Source: a bacterium (GTDB lineage: Bacteria > Bacillota > Clostridia > Lachnospirales > Lachnospiraceae). Taken from it: DNA of 64,000 nt. The notes under the pieces are model-generated. The model ran no database searches, had not been told where the DNA came from, and worked only from the letters and a program-made list of their open reading frames with translations. The number at the start of each line of letters is the position of its first letter. Position 1 is the stretch's first letter. Below, in pieces: positions 50,738 to 58,845 of the stretch. Both the position numbers and the translations under genes were made by a program. The stretch covers positions 133,208-197,207 of the forward strand of contig JAMPGX010000002.1 in assembly GCA_023663725.1 (NCBI GenBank), given 5' to 3'.

Positions 50738-52330
50738 ATGGATAGGAGAGTAAAAAGGGTTGTGGGGTGGCTTCTGCCTGGCGTCCTGTTGCTGCTGGCA
50801 GTATTTTTGCGGGTTTACCGCATCGCGCAGGTCCCTCTGGAGATGCATATTGACGAGGCGGGGCTCGGGCTGAACGCCTGGTCTCTGGCGCATTATGGAA
50901 CAGATCGCTACGGCAACTGGCTGCCTGTCTGCCCCTCCAATTTCTATGGGGAACAGAGTGCTTTCTACACCTATTTCTGCGCTTTGCTGGTAAGGCTCTT
51001 TGGCTTAAATCTCACCACCTTAAGGCTTCCAGGGGTCATTATGGGCATCCTCACCGTGTTATTCGGCGCCCTGATCATGAGGGAAAAATGGGGACAAAAG
51101 GGTTTTCTCACCGGACTTGCGCTGCTTGGCATATTCCCTTATTTTATCATGAACTGCCGTTTCGCTCTGGATTGCAATGCCATGCTGGGCGCGGTGACCA
51201 TCGCCCTATACAGCCTGGTGCGCAGTGTAAAGAGAGCTTGGGCTGAGCCCGACAAGCGCTTCTATGGCCGTTTTGCCCTGACTGGCCTGCTGTTTGGCAT
51301 TGTGCTGTACACATATATCATCGCGTCCATCGCGGTCGCGCTGTTTGGCGCGCTGTTTGGCATATGTTATCTCTTTTGCCGGCGGGAGGGGCGGGCCCTG
51401 CGTTTCCGGCAGCTCCTATTTCTCGCATTGCCCATGATCATCATGGTGATTCCCCTGGTTCTCGTGGTCTGCGTCAATTATTTTGGGTGGGAACCCATTG
51501 CGACGCCATTCTTCTCGATTCCCCGCATGACGGTGAACCGGGCGCAGGAGATATCCCTCTCGTGGCAGGCGTTGCCGGCAAAGCTGCGGGCCATGCTGCA
51601 CACCTTGACAACGGACGGGAAATACGGCTCCTCCGACCGCTTCTGGACCTTGTACCGGCACAGTGTGCCCCTGGTCCTGACAGGCGCCGCTGTCTCTTTG
51701 CGGGATGCCATCAGAAGCTGTAGGGATAGAAAACCAGGAACGGATATCTGTATTCTGTTTCTTGTTCTGGCACAGGCAGTTTTGCTGCTGCTCTGCGGTC
51801 AGTACAATTACCATATCAACGGCATATTCATCGCGCTGGCCTATTACTGCGTCAGCGGTATCTTTTTCCTCCTGTCCCTTGGCAGAAGGCGCTGGGCGAG
51901 GCTGGCCTGCGCTGGGGTTCTGCTGTGCCTTTACGCGGGGTTCTTCGCGGCGTTTGCCGTCTCGTATTACGGAGAAGACAGCGCCGCTCCCCGCCAGGTG
52001 TTCGGCGGCGCGAGCGAAGCGCTCTCGCTGCTGGAGAAGGAGCAAATGCAGGGGGAAATCTATATATTGGACGAGGTGGGGGAATTCTATTTCCTGTCTC
52101 ATCCGATTCCGCCCGCCGACTTTTCGGCTGCCTGTGACGAGCTGGGGTATATCAAGGACTATCAGAACCTTCATTTCCACGAGCCGGAGGTCTATTTAGA
52201 CAGCGACGTCTATATATGCAGCAGATTCTCGGGCAGATACTATTTTTTCTCTGACGAGGGGCAACTGGGCCATGCATGCGATGTCCAGGAGACACGCTAT
52301 TACTATGTTTTCTATCCGCGTGGGCAATAG
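50738..52330 (+). CDS. GT39-type glycosyltransferase (ArnT/PMT-like)
   Basis: A 530-residue protein with about 11 to 12 membrane helices. The first extracellular loop has PLEMHIDEAGLGLNAWSLAHYG, where the Asp-Glu pair matches the catalytic acidic pair of GT39/GT-C enzymes that transfer sugars from polyprenyl-phosphate carriers. Next comes SAFYTYFCALLVRLFGLN, also typical. The soluble tail (about 425-530) is predicted to be outside. GGGGAG supports ATG 50738; ATG 50726 is possible. It lies 153 bp after the SGNH-type gene, past two hairpins, and closes the cluster. Confidence 0.88.
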   Translation: MDRRVKRVVGWLLPGVLLLLAVFLRVYRIAQVPLEMHIDEAGLGLNAWSLAHYGTDRYGNWLPVCPSNFYGEQSAFYTYFCALLVRLFGLNLTTLRLPGVIMGILTVLFGALIMREKWGQKGFLTGLALLGIFPYFIMNCRFALDCNAMLGAVTIALYSLVRSVKRAWAEPDKRFYGRFALTGLLFGIVLYTYIIASIAVALFGALFGICYLFCRREGRALRFRQLLFLALPMIIMVIPLVLVVCVNYFGWEPIATPFFSIPRMTVNRAQEISLSWQALPAKLRAMLHTLTTDGKYGSSDRFWTLYRHSVPLVLTGAAVSLRDAIRSCRDRKPGTDICILFLVLAQAVLLLLCGQYNYHINGIFIALAYYCVSGIFFLLSLGRRRWARLACAGVLLCLYAGFFAAFAVSYYGEDSAAPRQVFGGASEALSLLEKEQMQGEIYILDEVGEFYFLSHPIPPADFSAACDELGYIKDYQNLHFHEPEVYLDSDVYICSRFSGRYYFFSDEGQLGHACDVQETRYYYVFYPRGQ

Positions 52331-52416
52331 ACCTGTCTATGTCCGGATATATTCCGATGACATCTTGCCCAATAAAATGTGGTTGCAGGAAAAAATATAA
52401 AATTTGAAAAAAACTG

Positions 52417-52444
52417 TTGACGTGGCCAACTTTTGTGATATAAT
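52417..52444 (+). promoter_or_regulatory. Promoter of rpsU
   Basis: TTGACG (52417-52422), 16 bp, TATAAT (52439-52444), about 90 nt before the start codon. Confidence 0.8.
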
Positions 52445-52535
52445 GGGTTATGTGTATATGGGAATCCATAGTACATAATATTAACCCAGTCAGTCAAGAT
52501 GCTTGCAAGGGACTGAAGGGAGGTCGGGTGTAATC

Positions 52536-52712
52536 ATGTCAAACGTAATCGTAAAAGAGAATGAGACTTTGGACAGCGCACTGCGCCGTTTTAAGAGAAG
52601 CTGTGCGAAAGCGGGAATCCAGCAGGAGATTCGCAAGAGAGAGCATTACGAAAAGCCAAGCGTAAAGCGTAAGAAGAAGTCTGAAGCGGCAAGAAAGCGC
52701 AAATATAACTAA
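52536..52712 (+). CDS. rpsU: Small ribosomal subunit protein S21 (bS21)
   Basis: A 58-residue basic protein of the 30S subunit, important for initiation. It begins [20 protein letters not shown] and continues with [20 protein letters not shown] and a Lys/Arg tail, all typical. ATG 52536 has a strong GGGAGG upstream, at a slightly long spacing. It has its own promoter and terminator and so forms a monocistronic unit. Confidence 0.97.
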   Translation: MSNVIVKENETLDSALRRFKRSCAKAGIQQEIRKREHYEKPSVKRKKKSEAARKRKYN

Positions 52713-52721
52713 TGACATGAG

Positions 52722-52754
52722 AGTCCTTGGCTTGAGTCCAGGGACTTTTGCTTT
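52722..52754 (+). terminator. Intrinsic terminator after rpsU
   Basis: AGTCCTTGG (52722-52730) pairs with CCAGGGACT (52738-52746; one G-U pair) across a 7-nt loop, then TTTGCTTT. Confidence 0.8.
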
Positions 52755-52809
52755 CCTCTGTACATACAGGAGGGATTGGATACAGCGCATCTGGGGAGGG
52801 GGATCGGCG

Positions 52810-53403
52810 ATGTGGACAAAAGAGCTTTTTGGGACAGACGTATATCATTTGATCGCGGCATTTATTGTATACAGTATGTTGGGCTGGCTTGTGGAGTCCA
52901 TCTATATGTCTTTTTGTAATAAGAAGTTGACTAACAGAGGGTTTGCCAAAGGCCCGTTCTGTCCTATCTACGGTTTTGGGGCGGTGATCGGCTATCTGCT
53001 CCTGCGTCCGCTGCAGTTCAATTATATTGTGTTATATCTTGTGGCGGCCCTGTCTGCCACCACCTTTGAATTTCTGGTGGGCAAGATGATGATTCGCATC
53101 TTCGGCGAACTGTGGTGGGATTATAACGATAAGCCCTTTAACTACAAGGGGATCATCTGCCTGGAGAGTACGGTGGCGTGGGGCTTTTACGGTTTGGGAA
53201 TCGTCCTGTTCCTCCACGGCTGGGTGCAGCAGATGATAGACAGGGTTCCCATGCATGTTGGCACCAAGCTGATCTGGGGAATTATGCTGCTGGTGACGAT
53301 TGACTATATTTTCCAGCTGTTGCATGCCTTCCATGTGGATCTGGCTTCTCAGAGGGAGAAGCTGTCGGAGAAGGTGCGCAATTTTCGGGCCAGATGGAAC
53401 TGA
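52810..53403 (+). CDS. CmpB-family integral membrane protein (putative ABC transporter permease)
   Basis: A 197-residue protein with about five helices, matching the ABC_trans_CmpB family (formerly DUF1113): FIVYSMLGWLVESIYMSF, then NKKLTNRGFAKGPFCPIYGF and LWWDYNDKPFNYKGIICLES. The family name implies transport, but no ATPase is adjacent and the role is not established. A strong GGGAGGGGG precedes ATG 52810; frames open back to 52717 overlap the rpsU terminator and are rejected. Confidence 0.88.
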   Translation: MWTKELFGTDVYHLIAAFIVYSMLGWLVESIYMSFCNKKLTNRGFAKGPFCPIYGFGAVIGYLLLRPLQFNYIVLYLVAALSATTFEFLVGKMMIRIFGELWWDYNDKPFNYKGIICLESTVAWGFYGLGIVLFLHGWVQQMIDRVPMHVGTKLIWGIMLLVTIDYIFQLLHAFHVDLASQREKLSEKVRNFRARWN

Positions 53404-53566
53404 CGGCTGTGGCATGGCATTGAGGAAGGAGTTTACTGAGAGTACGAGGGTGTGGTGAAAATGCCGCACCCTCCCTGTTTTTCTACTGGAATGCCAACAG
53501 CGGAGGCATATGTCCCCATCTCGCTCCATATATTAGTGGTAGAATAGAGCGGGAAAGGTGCGGGGG

Positions 53567-54817
53567 ATGGAAGTGGAAATAAAACCCAGAGAGAAAAAAC
53601 TACATATGCGGATTCTTCAGACTGGAAGGGGTCCAAGGAGACAGATAGCAGGGATGAGGCGTCTTGCGACGCTGGTTCTGGGTATTTGGCTCACTCTGAC
53701 ACAGTGTGTCTGCCTGGAGCTGCCAGTACAGGCCCAGGTGGAGATATCGGCGCCGTCGGCGATACTGATGGAAGCCTCCACGGGGCAGGTGTTGTATGAG
53801 CTAAATGCCACAGAGCGAAGATGTCCCGCCAGTATCACGAAGATCATGACTTTGCTCCTGACCTTTGAACAGATCGAGGCGGGCAAGGTCAAGCTGTCCG
53901 ATGAAGTGATTACCAGCGAATACGCCAGCTCCATGGGAGGGTCTCAGGTATTTCTGGCCCAGGGGGAGGTGCAGACCTTGGATACGATGATAAAGTGTAT
54001 TGCCGTAGCCTCAGGCAATGACGCCTCCGTAGCGGTGGCGGAGCATATTGCCGGCTCGGAGGAGGCTTTTGTGGCGCTGATGAACGAAAAGGCAAACCAG
54101 TTGGGGATGGTGGATACGCATTTTGAGGACTGCTGCGGTCTGACCAACTCAGACGGACACTACACCACGGCCAGGGATGTGGCTCTGATGAGCCGTGAAC
54201 TGATCACCAGATATCCACAGGTTTACAATTACACGCAGATATGGATGGAGGATATCACACATGAGACCCGCCAGGGAGCGTCCAACTTCACGTTGAGCAG
54301 TACCAACAAGCTGTTAAAACAGTATTCCTATGCCACCGGCCTGAAAACAGGGTCCACGGAGAAGGCAAAGTTCTGTCTCGCTGCAACAGCCCGCAAGGAC
54401 GGGATCGATATGATTGCTGTGATTATGGGAGCGCCGGAGCCCAAGGGACGGTTCAAGGACGCGCAGACTCTGCTCACATATGGGTTCAATATCAGTGCTA
54501 TCTATGTGGATCCCAACACCGACTCGCTTCCAGGCATCAAGGTGGAGAGAGGCGTGGCGGAGCAGGTGCCTGTCGCATACGCTGGGGAATTCCGCTATCT
54601 GGACACCCAGGGAAGAGATTTGAGCAAGGTGGAGAAGGTGATAGAGCTGCCGGAGGCGGTGCCGGCCCCGGTGGAACAGGGCGCGCAGGTGGGCCTGGCC
54701 AGGTATATGCTGGACGGCGCGGAGATCGGCAGTGTCCCCCTGCTGTATGGCGAGACTGTCGAGCGCGCAAAGTACAGGGACTGCCTGAATAAGATATTTC
54801 ACGTCTTCCTTTTGTAA
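53567..54817 (+). CDS. D-alanyl-D-alanine carboxypeptidase (DacF/PBP5 family), copy 1
   Basis: This would remove the terminal D-Ala from peptidoglycan stem peptides outside the membrane. The three active-site motifs are present: SxxK in CPASITKIMT, SxN in AVASGNDASV and KTG in ATGLKTGSTEKAK. A C-terminal PBP5-like domain follows, and a short hydrophobic anchor ends at KIFHVFLL. The start is unclear: ATG 53567 gives an unusually long N-region before the signal peptide (LATLVLGIWLTLTQCVCLEL), while ATG 53654 (MRRLATLVLG) would give a normal one with AAGGAG further upstream. A related gene lies at 57286. Confidence 0.92.
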   Translation: MEVEIKPREKKLHMRILQTGRGPRRQIAGMRRLATLVLGIWLTLTQCVCLELPVQAQVEISAPSAILMEASTGQVLYELNATERRCPASITKIMTLLLTFEQIEAGKVKLSDEVITSEYASSMGGSQVFLAQGEVQTLDTMIKCIAVASGNDASVAVAEHIAGSEEAFVALMNEKANQLGMVDTHFEDCCGLTNSDGHYTTARDVALMSRELITRYPQVYNYTQIWMEDITHETRQGASNFTLSSTNKLLKQYSYATGLKTGSTEKAKFCLAATARKDGIDMIAVIMGAPEPKGRFKDAQTLLTYGFNISAIYVDPNTDSLPGIKVERGVAEQVPVAYAGEFRYLDTQGRDLSKVEKVIELPEAVPAPVEQGAQVGLARYMLDGAEIGSVPLLYGETVERAKYRDCLNKIFHVFLL

Positions 54818-54865
54818 TGTACTCTGATGTGGTAAATAAAGTAAAATGATACTGAGGAGAAAGAG

Positions 54866-55735
54866 ATGCTTAATCTATTATTTCTTGTATTGGTAGTGTT
54901 TGTGATTGTGATTCTGTGGGTGATGATTTATGACAGCAGCCGCTTTGTGGTGGTAGCTCATGAGATTCGGGACAGGAGAATCCGCGGGCGTTACCGCGTG
55001 GTGTTTCTGTCAGACCTGCACAACAAGCAGTTCGGGAAGGATAATGTCCAACTGCTGGAGGCGATCGAGGAACTTCAGCCGGACGCGGTGTGGGTCGGAG
55101 GCGACATGATCAACGGAAAGCCCAGGGAAAAGCTGGATCGGGCGGTGAACCTGCTGCGGGCGCTCAGGGAGAAATATCCGGTATACTATGCCAACGGCAA
55201 TCATGAACACCGGATTAAGCTGTATCCTGAGACATATGGGCCCCAGGCGGAGAAATATGCAGAGGCGCTGGATGAGCAGGGCATTATGCCCATGGTCAAC
55301 AGCCATGTGCAGCTTCCGGCGGTCAATCTGGTCATCTATGGAACGGAGATTGACAAATATTATTACAAGCGTTTTACCATTCCTTATATGGAACCGGATT
55401 ATCTGCCGGAGCTGCTGGGTGTTCCCGACCCAGAGGTGTACACGGTTCTGTTGGCGCACAATCCAGACTATTTTCCTCAATATGCCGATTGGGGGGCAGA
55501 CCTGGTACTGTCGGGACATGTGCACGGCGGTATCATACGCATACCCTTCTGGGGCAAGGGAATGCTATCCCCCAACGTGCGTTTTTTTCCCAAATATGAT
55601 GGCGGCGTTTATCACGAGGGGGCAAGCACCATGATCCTGAGCCGCGGTCTGGGCATTCACACGATTCCGTTTCGTCTGTTCAATCCGGCGGAATTGATTG
55701 TCATTGACTTTGTGGAGGATACAGACAAGGACTGA
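54866..55735 (+). CDS. Membrane-anchored metallophosphoesterase
   Basis: A 289-residue protein with one N-terminal membrane helix (LLFLVLVVFVIVILWVMI) and a calcineurin-like phosphoesterase domain. Metal ligand motifs are SDLHNKQFG, GGDMINGK, YANGNHEHR, LLAHNPDYF and SGHVHGG, all intact. It resembles YkuE/YpbG-type membrane phosphoesterases that may act on lipids or envelope substrates. GAGGAGAAAG lies upstream. It sits between a D,D-carboxypeptidase and scpA. Substrate unknown. Confidence 0.93.
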   Translation: MLNLLFLVLVVFVIVILWVMIYDSSRFVVVAHEIRDRRIRGRYRVVFLSDLHNKQFGKDNVQLLEAIEELQPDAVWVGGDMINGKPREKLDRAVNLLRALREKYPVYYANGNHEHRIKLYPETYGPQAEKYAEALDEQGIMPMVNSHVQLPAVNLVIYGTEIDKYYYKRFTIPYMEPDYLPELLGVPDPEVYTVLLAHNPDYFPQYADWGADLVLSGHVHGGIIRIPFWGKGMLSPNVRFFPKYDGGVYHEGASTMILSRGLGIHTIPFRLFNPAELIVIDFVEDTDKD

Positions 55736-55790
55736 TTGACGGCGCGGAGGCGGCTCTTTGCGATAATACGAGGCAGAACAGCAGTTCTGC

Positions 55791-55819
55791 TTGATTGCGT
55801 GCGCAAAAACGGTTACAAT
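55791..55819 (+). promoter_or_regulatory. Promoter of scpA-scpB
   Basis: TTGATT (55791-55796), 17 bp, TACAAT (55814-55819), about 35 nt before the scpA start codon. Confidence 0.65.
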
Positions 55820-55853
55820 ACTTTCCAGAGAAAGCTGCGGAAAGGACGAAAGC

Positions 55854-56618
55854 ATGGCGATACCGGTAAAATTAGAGGTGTTTGAAGGTCCTCTGGACTT
55901 GCTGTTACATCTGATTGATAAGAATAAGGTCGATATCTATGATATCCCTATTGTGGAAATTACCCAGCAGTATCTGGAATACATACGACAGATGGAGACG
56001 GAGGATATGAATGTCATGAGCGAGTTTCTGGTCATGGCAGCTACTCTGATTGATATCAAATGTCGCATGCTGTTGCCCAAGGAGGTAAACGAGGACGGCG
56101 AGGAGGAGGATCCCAGAGCTGAGTTGGTGCAAAAGCTTTTGGAGTATAAGATGTACAAGTATATGGCCTATGAATTGCGGGACAGGCAGGTGGATGCGCA
56201 GAAGAATTTTTACCGTGACCAGCAGTTGCCCGGAGAGGTGGAGGCATATCGGCAGCCTGTGGACTATGGGGAGCTCATCGGCAATATGAATCTGGTAAGG
56301 CTCAATGAGATCTTCAAGAGTATGCTCAGGCGTCAGGCGGACAAGATCGATCCCATACGGAGCAGCTATGGCAATATCGAGAAGGATGAAGTGGATATGG
56401 AGGAGCGCTCCCTGTATGTGGAGGCATATGCCCGCAGCCATAAAAGCTTTAGTTTCAGAGGACTGTTGGCCAGGCAGAACAGCAGGATGCAGATCATCGT
56501 AACCTTTCTGATTCTCCTGGAATTAATGAAGATGGGCAAGATCACGATATCTCAGGAGAATATTTTTGGTGATATATTGATTGAGTCCAATGTATACGCA
56601 CAGGAAGAGGTAAGCTGA
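55854..56618 (+). CDS. scpA: Segregation and condensation protein A
   Basis: ScpA is the kleisin that bridges SMC heads in the condensin-like complex for chromosome segregation. The 254-residue product has the N-terminal KLEVFEGPLDLLLHLIDKNKV signature, EFLVMAATLIDIKCRMLLP and a C-terminal winged helix ending in VTFLILLELMKMGKITISQ. ATG 55854 is used since the conserved part starts just after it; the frame is open back to 55791, which is the promoter. It is followed by scpB after one base. Confidence 0.96.
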   Translation: MAIPVKLEVFEGPLDLLLHLIDKNKVDIYDIPIVEITQQYLEYIRQMETEDMNVMSEFLVMAATLIDIKCRMLLPKEVNEDGEEEDPRAELVQKLLEYKMYKYMAYELRDRQVDAQKNFYRDQQLPGEVEAYRQPVDYGELIGNMNLVRLNEIFKSMLRRQADKIDPIRSSYGNIEKDEVDMEERSLYVEAYARSHKSFSFRGLLARQNSRMQIIVTFLILLELMKMGKITISQENIFGDILIESNVYAQEEVS

Positions 56619-56619
56619 C

Positions 56620-57189
56620 ATGGAACGGATACGGGCGAAAGCGGCAATAGAGGCAATTCTTTTTGCCATGGGGGAGTCGGTGGAGGTCAGCCGTCTGGCG
56701 GATGCCATCGGGGAAGAGGTAAAAACCACGGAAGATATTCTGGAGGAGATGGCCAGGGAGTATGAGCAGGAGAACAGGGGCATCGGCATCACGCGGTTGG
56801 ACAGTGCCGTACAGCTCTGCACAAAGGCGGAGATGTATGAGTATCTGATCAGGATCGCCAAGTCCCCCAGGAAGATGGTATTGACGGATACCGTGATTGA
56901 GACGCTGTCCATCATAGCCTACAAGCAGCCCATCACCAGGGTGGAGATTGAGCGGATCAGAGGCGTGAGCTGCGATCATGCCATCAACAAACTGCTGGAG
57001 TATGATCTGATTAAGGAGCTGGGCAGACTGGATGCGCCAGGGCGACCGTTGCTGTTCGGCACTACCGAGCAATTCCTGAGAAGCTTTGGCGTGGCCAGCC
57101 TCGAGGAGCTGCCGGAGCTCTCCACAGTGCAGATAGAGGAGTTCAAGCAGCAGGCGGAGGCGGAAGTGCAGATGCAGCTGGATATATAG
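56620..57189 (+). CDS. scpB: Segregation and condensation protein B
   Basis: ScpB forms a dimer that binds the ScpA middle region. The 189-residue product has two winged-helix domains: AKAAIEAILFAMGESVEVSR at the N-terminus and ETLSIIAYKQPITRVEIERI followed by IRGVSCDHAINKLLEYDLIK. It ends in an acidic tail. The start is one base after the scpA stop, so translation is probably coupled. A terminator follows. Confidence 0.96.
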   Translation: MERIRAKAAIEAILFAMGESVEVSRLADAIGEEVKTTEDILEEMAREYEQENRGIGITRLDSAVQLCTKAEMYEYLIRIAKSPRKMVLTDTVIETLSIIAYKQPITRVEIERIRGVSCDHAINKLLEYDLIKELGRLDAPGRPLLFGTTEQFLRSFGVASLEELPELSTVQIEEFKQQAEAEVQMQLDI

Positions 57190-57197
57190 CAGGTAAG

Positions 57198-57222
57198 CGC
57201 CATCGGGATACCGATGGCGTTT
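57198..57222 (+). terminator. Intrinsic terminator after scpB
   Basis: CGCCATCGG (57198-57206), GATA loop, CCGATGGCG (57211-57219), then TTTCAT. The stem is strong; the T run is short. Confidence 0.7.
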
Positions 57223-57285
57223 CATATATTCGCCGGCTGTCACATATATTGAGATAAGCAAATCTGCGGCGGTTGGATAATTGAT

Positions 57286-58638
57286 ATGAAGAAAAAAAGC
57301 ATAAGGCGGTACATATGTGTGATCTGCTGCCTGTTTCTGGCAATGCAGCAGATCTCAGGCCATGCCCAGGAACCGGAGGCGGGGGAGCTCTATGCTCAGG
57401 CGGCGGTGCTGATGGATGCGGATTCCGGAAGGGTGCTGTACGACAAAAACGGTATGCAGGTGTTACCGATGGCCAGTACCACCAAGATTATGACCTGTAT
57501 CCTCACATTGGAGCTGGCGGACGTGGAGGAGCAGGTGGATATCTCCGCCTATGCAGCCTCGATGCCCAAGGTGAAGCTGTATGTGCAGAAGGGGGAGAGT
57601 TATCGGCTGGAGGATCTGCTGTACAGCCTGATGCTGGAATCCCATAATGATGCTGCGGTGGCCATCGCCGAGCATGTGGGACGCAGATATCTGCCCACTG
57701 AGCTGGCGGAGAAATCTCCAGCGGACTACACAGTGGAGGAAAGCAAGCAGGCGGTCGCTGCCTTTGCGGTGCAGATGAACCGCAAGGCTCGGGAGCTGGG
57801 CTGTGTGGACACCTGGTTTATCACGCCCAACGGTCTGGACGCGACACAGATATTGACCGCCGAAAACGGGGAGGTCATGGAGAAGCATCACTCTACCACG
57901 GCCAAGGATCTGGCGTCTATCATGTGCTACTGTATCCGGCGCTCCCCGCAGAGGGAAGAGTTCCTGCGGATTACCCAGACCTCCTCCCACAGCTTTTCCA
58001 TAGGCAATGGCCGCAGCTTCTCCTGCGTCAACCACAATGCCTTTCTGCAGATGATGCAGGGGGCCGTCAGCGGTAAGACCGGCTTCACCAATCAGGCGGG
58101 ATACTGCTATGTGGGAGCCCTGGAGCGGGACGGCAAGACGCTGGTGGTGGCGCTGCTGGCCTGTGGATGGCCCAATAACAAGGGCTACAAGTGGAGTGAC
58201 ACCAGGCTGCTGATGAACTACGGGCTGGATAATTTTACCTATCATTCCCTGGGAGAGGTGGCCTATGAGGAATCGCAGCTCGAGCCGATCCCCGTGTCTC
58301 AGGGGCAGACGCTGGAGATCGGGGAGACCGCCTATGTGCCCGTTCGCATCCTGGAGAGGGATGCGGGAGGAGAGTATGAGAATGTGGACCCTGTGACAGG
58401 GAAAGATCAGGAGGCGGTCAAGGGGCTGCTCATGAGAGAGGGGGAGGCCTTTCAGGTAGAGTGCCGGATGGAGGAAGCGCTCCAGGCTCCGGTGACGGCG
58501 GGAGAGCAGGTGGGCACAATCCGCTATTTGTTCCAGGGTCAGGTCTATCGAGAAGAGCACATTGTGGCGACAAAAAGTGTACGTGTTATCGACTATAAAT
58601 GGTGTTTTCAGCAGATTTTGCGGTATTTTTTGATGTGA
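57286..58638 (+). CDS. D-alanyl-D-alanine carboxypeptidase (DacF/PBP5 family), copy 2
   Basis: A 450-residue exported enzyme. The signal peptide ends around residue 28 (ICCLFLAMQQISGHA). SxxK is in MASTTKIMTC, the SxN motif is SHN in MLESHNDAAV, and KTG is in VSGKTGFTNQAGYC. A Cys-rich feature, SIMCYCIRRS, occurs in the middle. Unlike copy 1 it ends in FQQILRYFLM, a probable amphipathic anchor. Both copies in this window have all three catalytic motifs. The start has a poor ribosome binding site. Confidence 0.92.
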   Translation: MKKKSIRRYICVICCLFLAMQQISGHAQEPEAGELYAQAAVLMDADSGRVLYDKNGMQVLPMASTTKIMTCILTLELADVEEQVDISAYAASMPKVKLYVQKGESYRLEDLLYSLMLESHNDAAVAIAEHVGRRYLPTELAEKSPADYTVEESKQAVAAFAVQMNRKARELGCVDTWFITPNGLDATQILTAENGEVMEKHHSTTAKDLASIMCYCIRRSPQREEFLRITQTSSHSFSIGNGRSFSCVNHNAFLQMMQGAVSGKTGFTNQAGYCYVGALERDGKTLVVALLACGWPNNKGYKWSDTRLLMNYGLDNFTYHSLGEVAYEESQLEPIPVSQGQTLEIGETAYVPVRILERDAGGEYENVDPVTGKDQEAVKGLLMREGEAFQVECRMEEALQAPVTAGEQVGTIRYLFQGQVYREEHIVATKSVRVIDYKWCFQQILRYFLM

Positions 58639-58673
58639 GTGGAAATTGTGCCCAGCGTGATAAAAAATTTTGC

Positions 58674-58712
58674 AAAAAAATGCAATTCGTGCTTTGCGAG
58701 TTGCATTTTTTA
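58674..58712 (+). terminator. Terminator upstream of the decarboxylase operon
   Basis: AAAAAAATGCAA (58674-58685) pairs with TTGCATTTTTT (58701-58711) around a loop that contains a further short hairpin (CG...CG). It ends carboxypeptidase copy 2 transcription. Confidence 0.75.
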
Positions 58713-58721
58713 TGTTATACT
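58694..58721 (+). promoter_or_regulatory. Candidate extended -10 promoter of the decarboxylase operon
   Basis: TTGCGA (58694-58699), 16 bp, TATACT (58716-58721) with TG one base before the -10. It overlaps the terminator. A second TGTTATACT at 58773-58781 is another candidate, without a clear -35. Confidence 0.4.
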
Positions 58722-58776
58722 AGGAAAGAAATTAATCATGGGGGTCCTTGGGAATTTCACGGGAGTGCCCTATGTT

Positions 58777-58806
58777 ATACTTATGAACGTTTACGTTCGT
58801 CAGTAT
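58777..58806. promoter_or_regulatory. Operator-like inverted repeat upstream of the decarboxylase operon
   Basis: ATACTTATGAACGT (58777-58790) and ACGTTCGTCAGTAT (58793-58806) are inverse with one mismatch and one G-U-type pair, separated by TT. It overlaps the second TATACT and could be a repressor site or an RNA hairpin. Confidence 0.5.
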
Positions 58807-58845
58807 AGTTCGCAATAATTTTATTTATATACGGAGGGCTGAAAC

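Noticed and set aside
55773-55790. Hairpin GCAGAAC-AGCA-GTTCTGC as terminator of the phosphoesterase gene
   Set aside because: Stem is only 7 bp and no T run follows; it directly abuts the scpA promoter instead.
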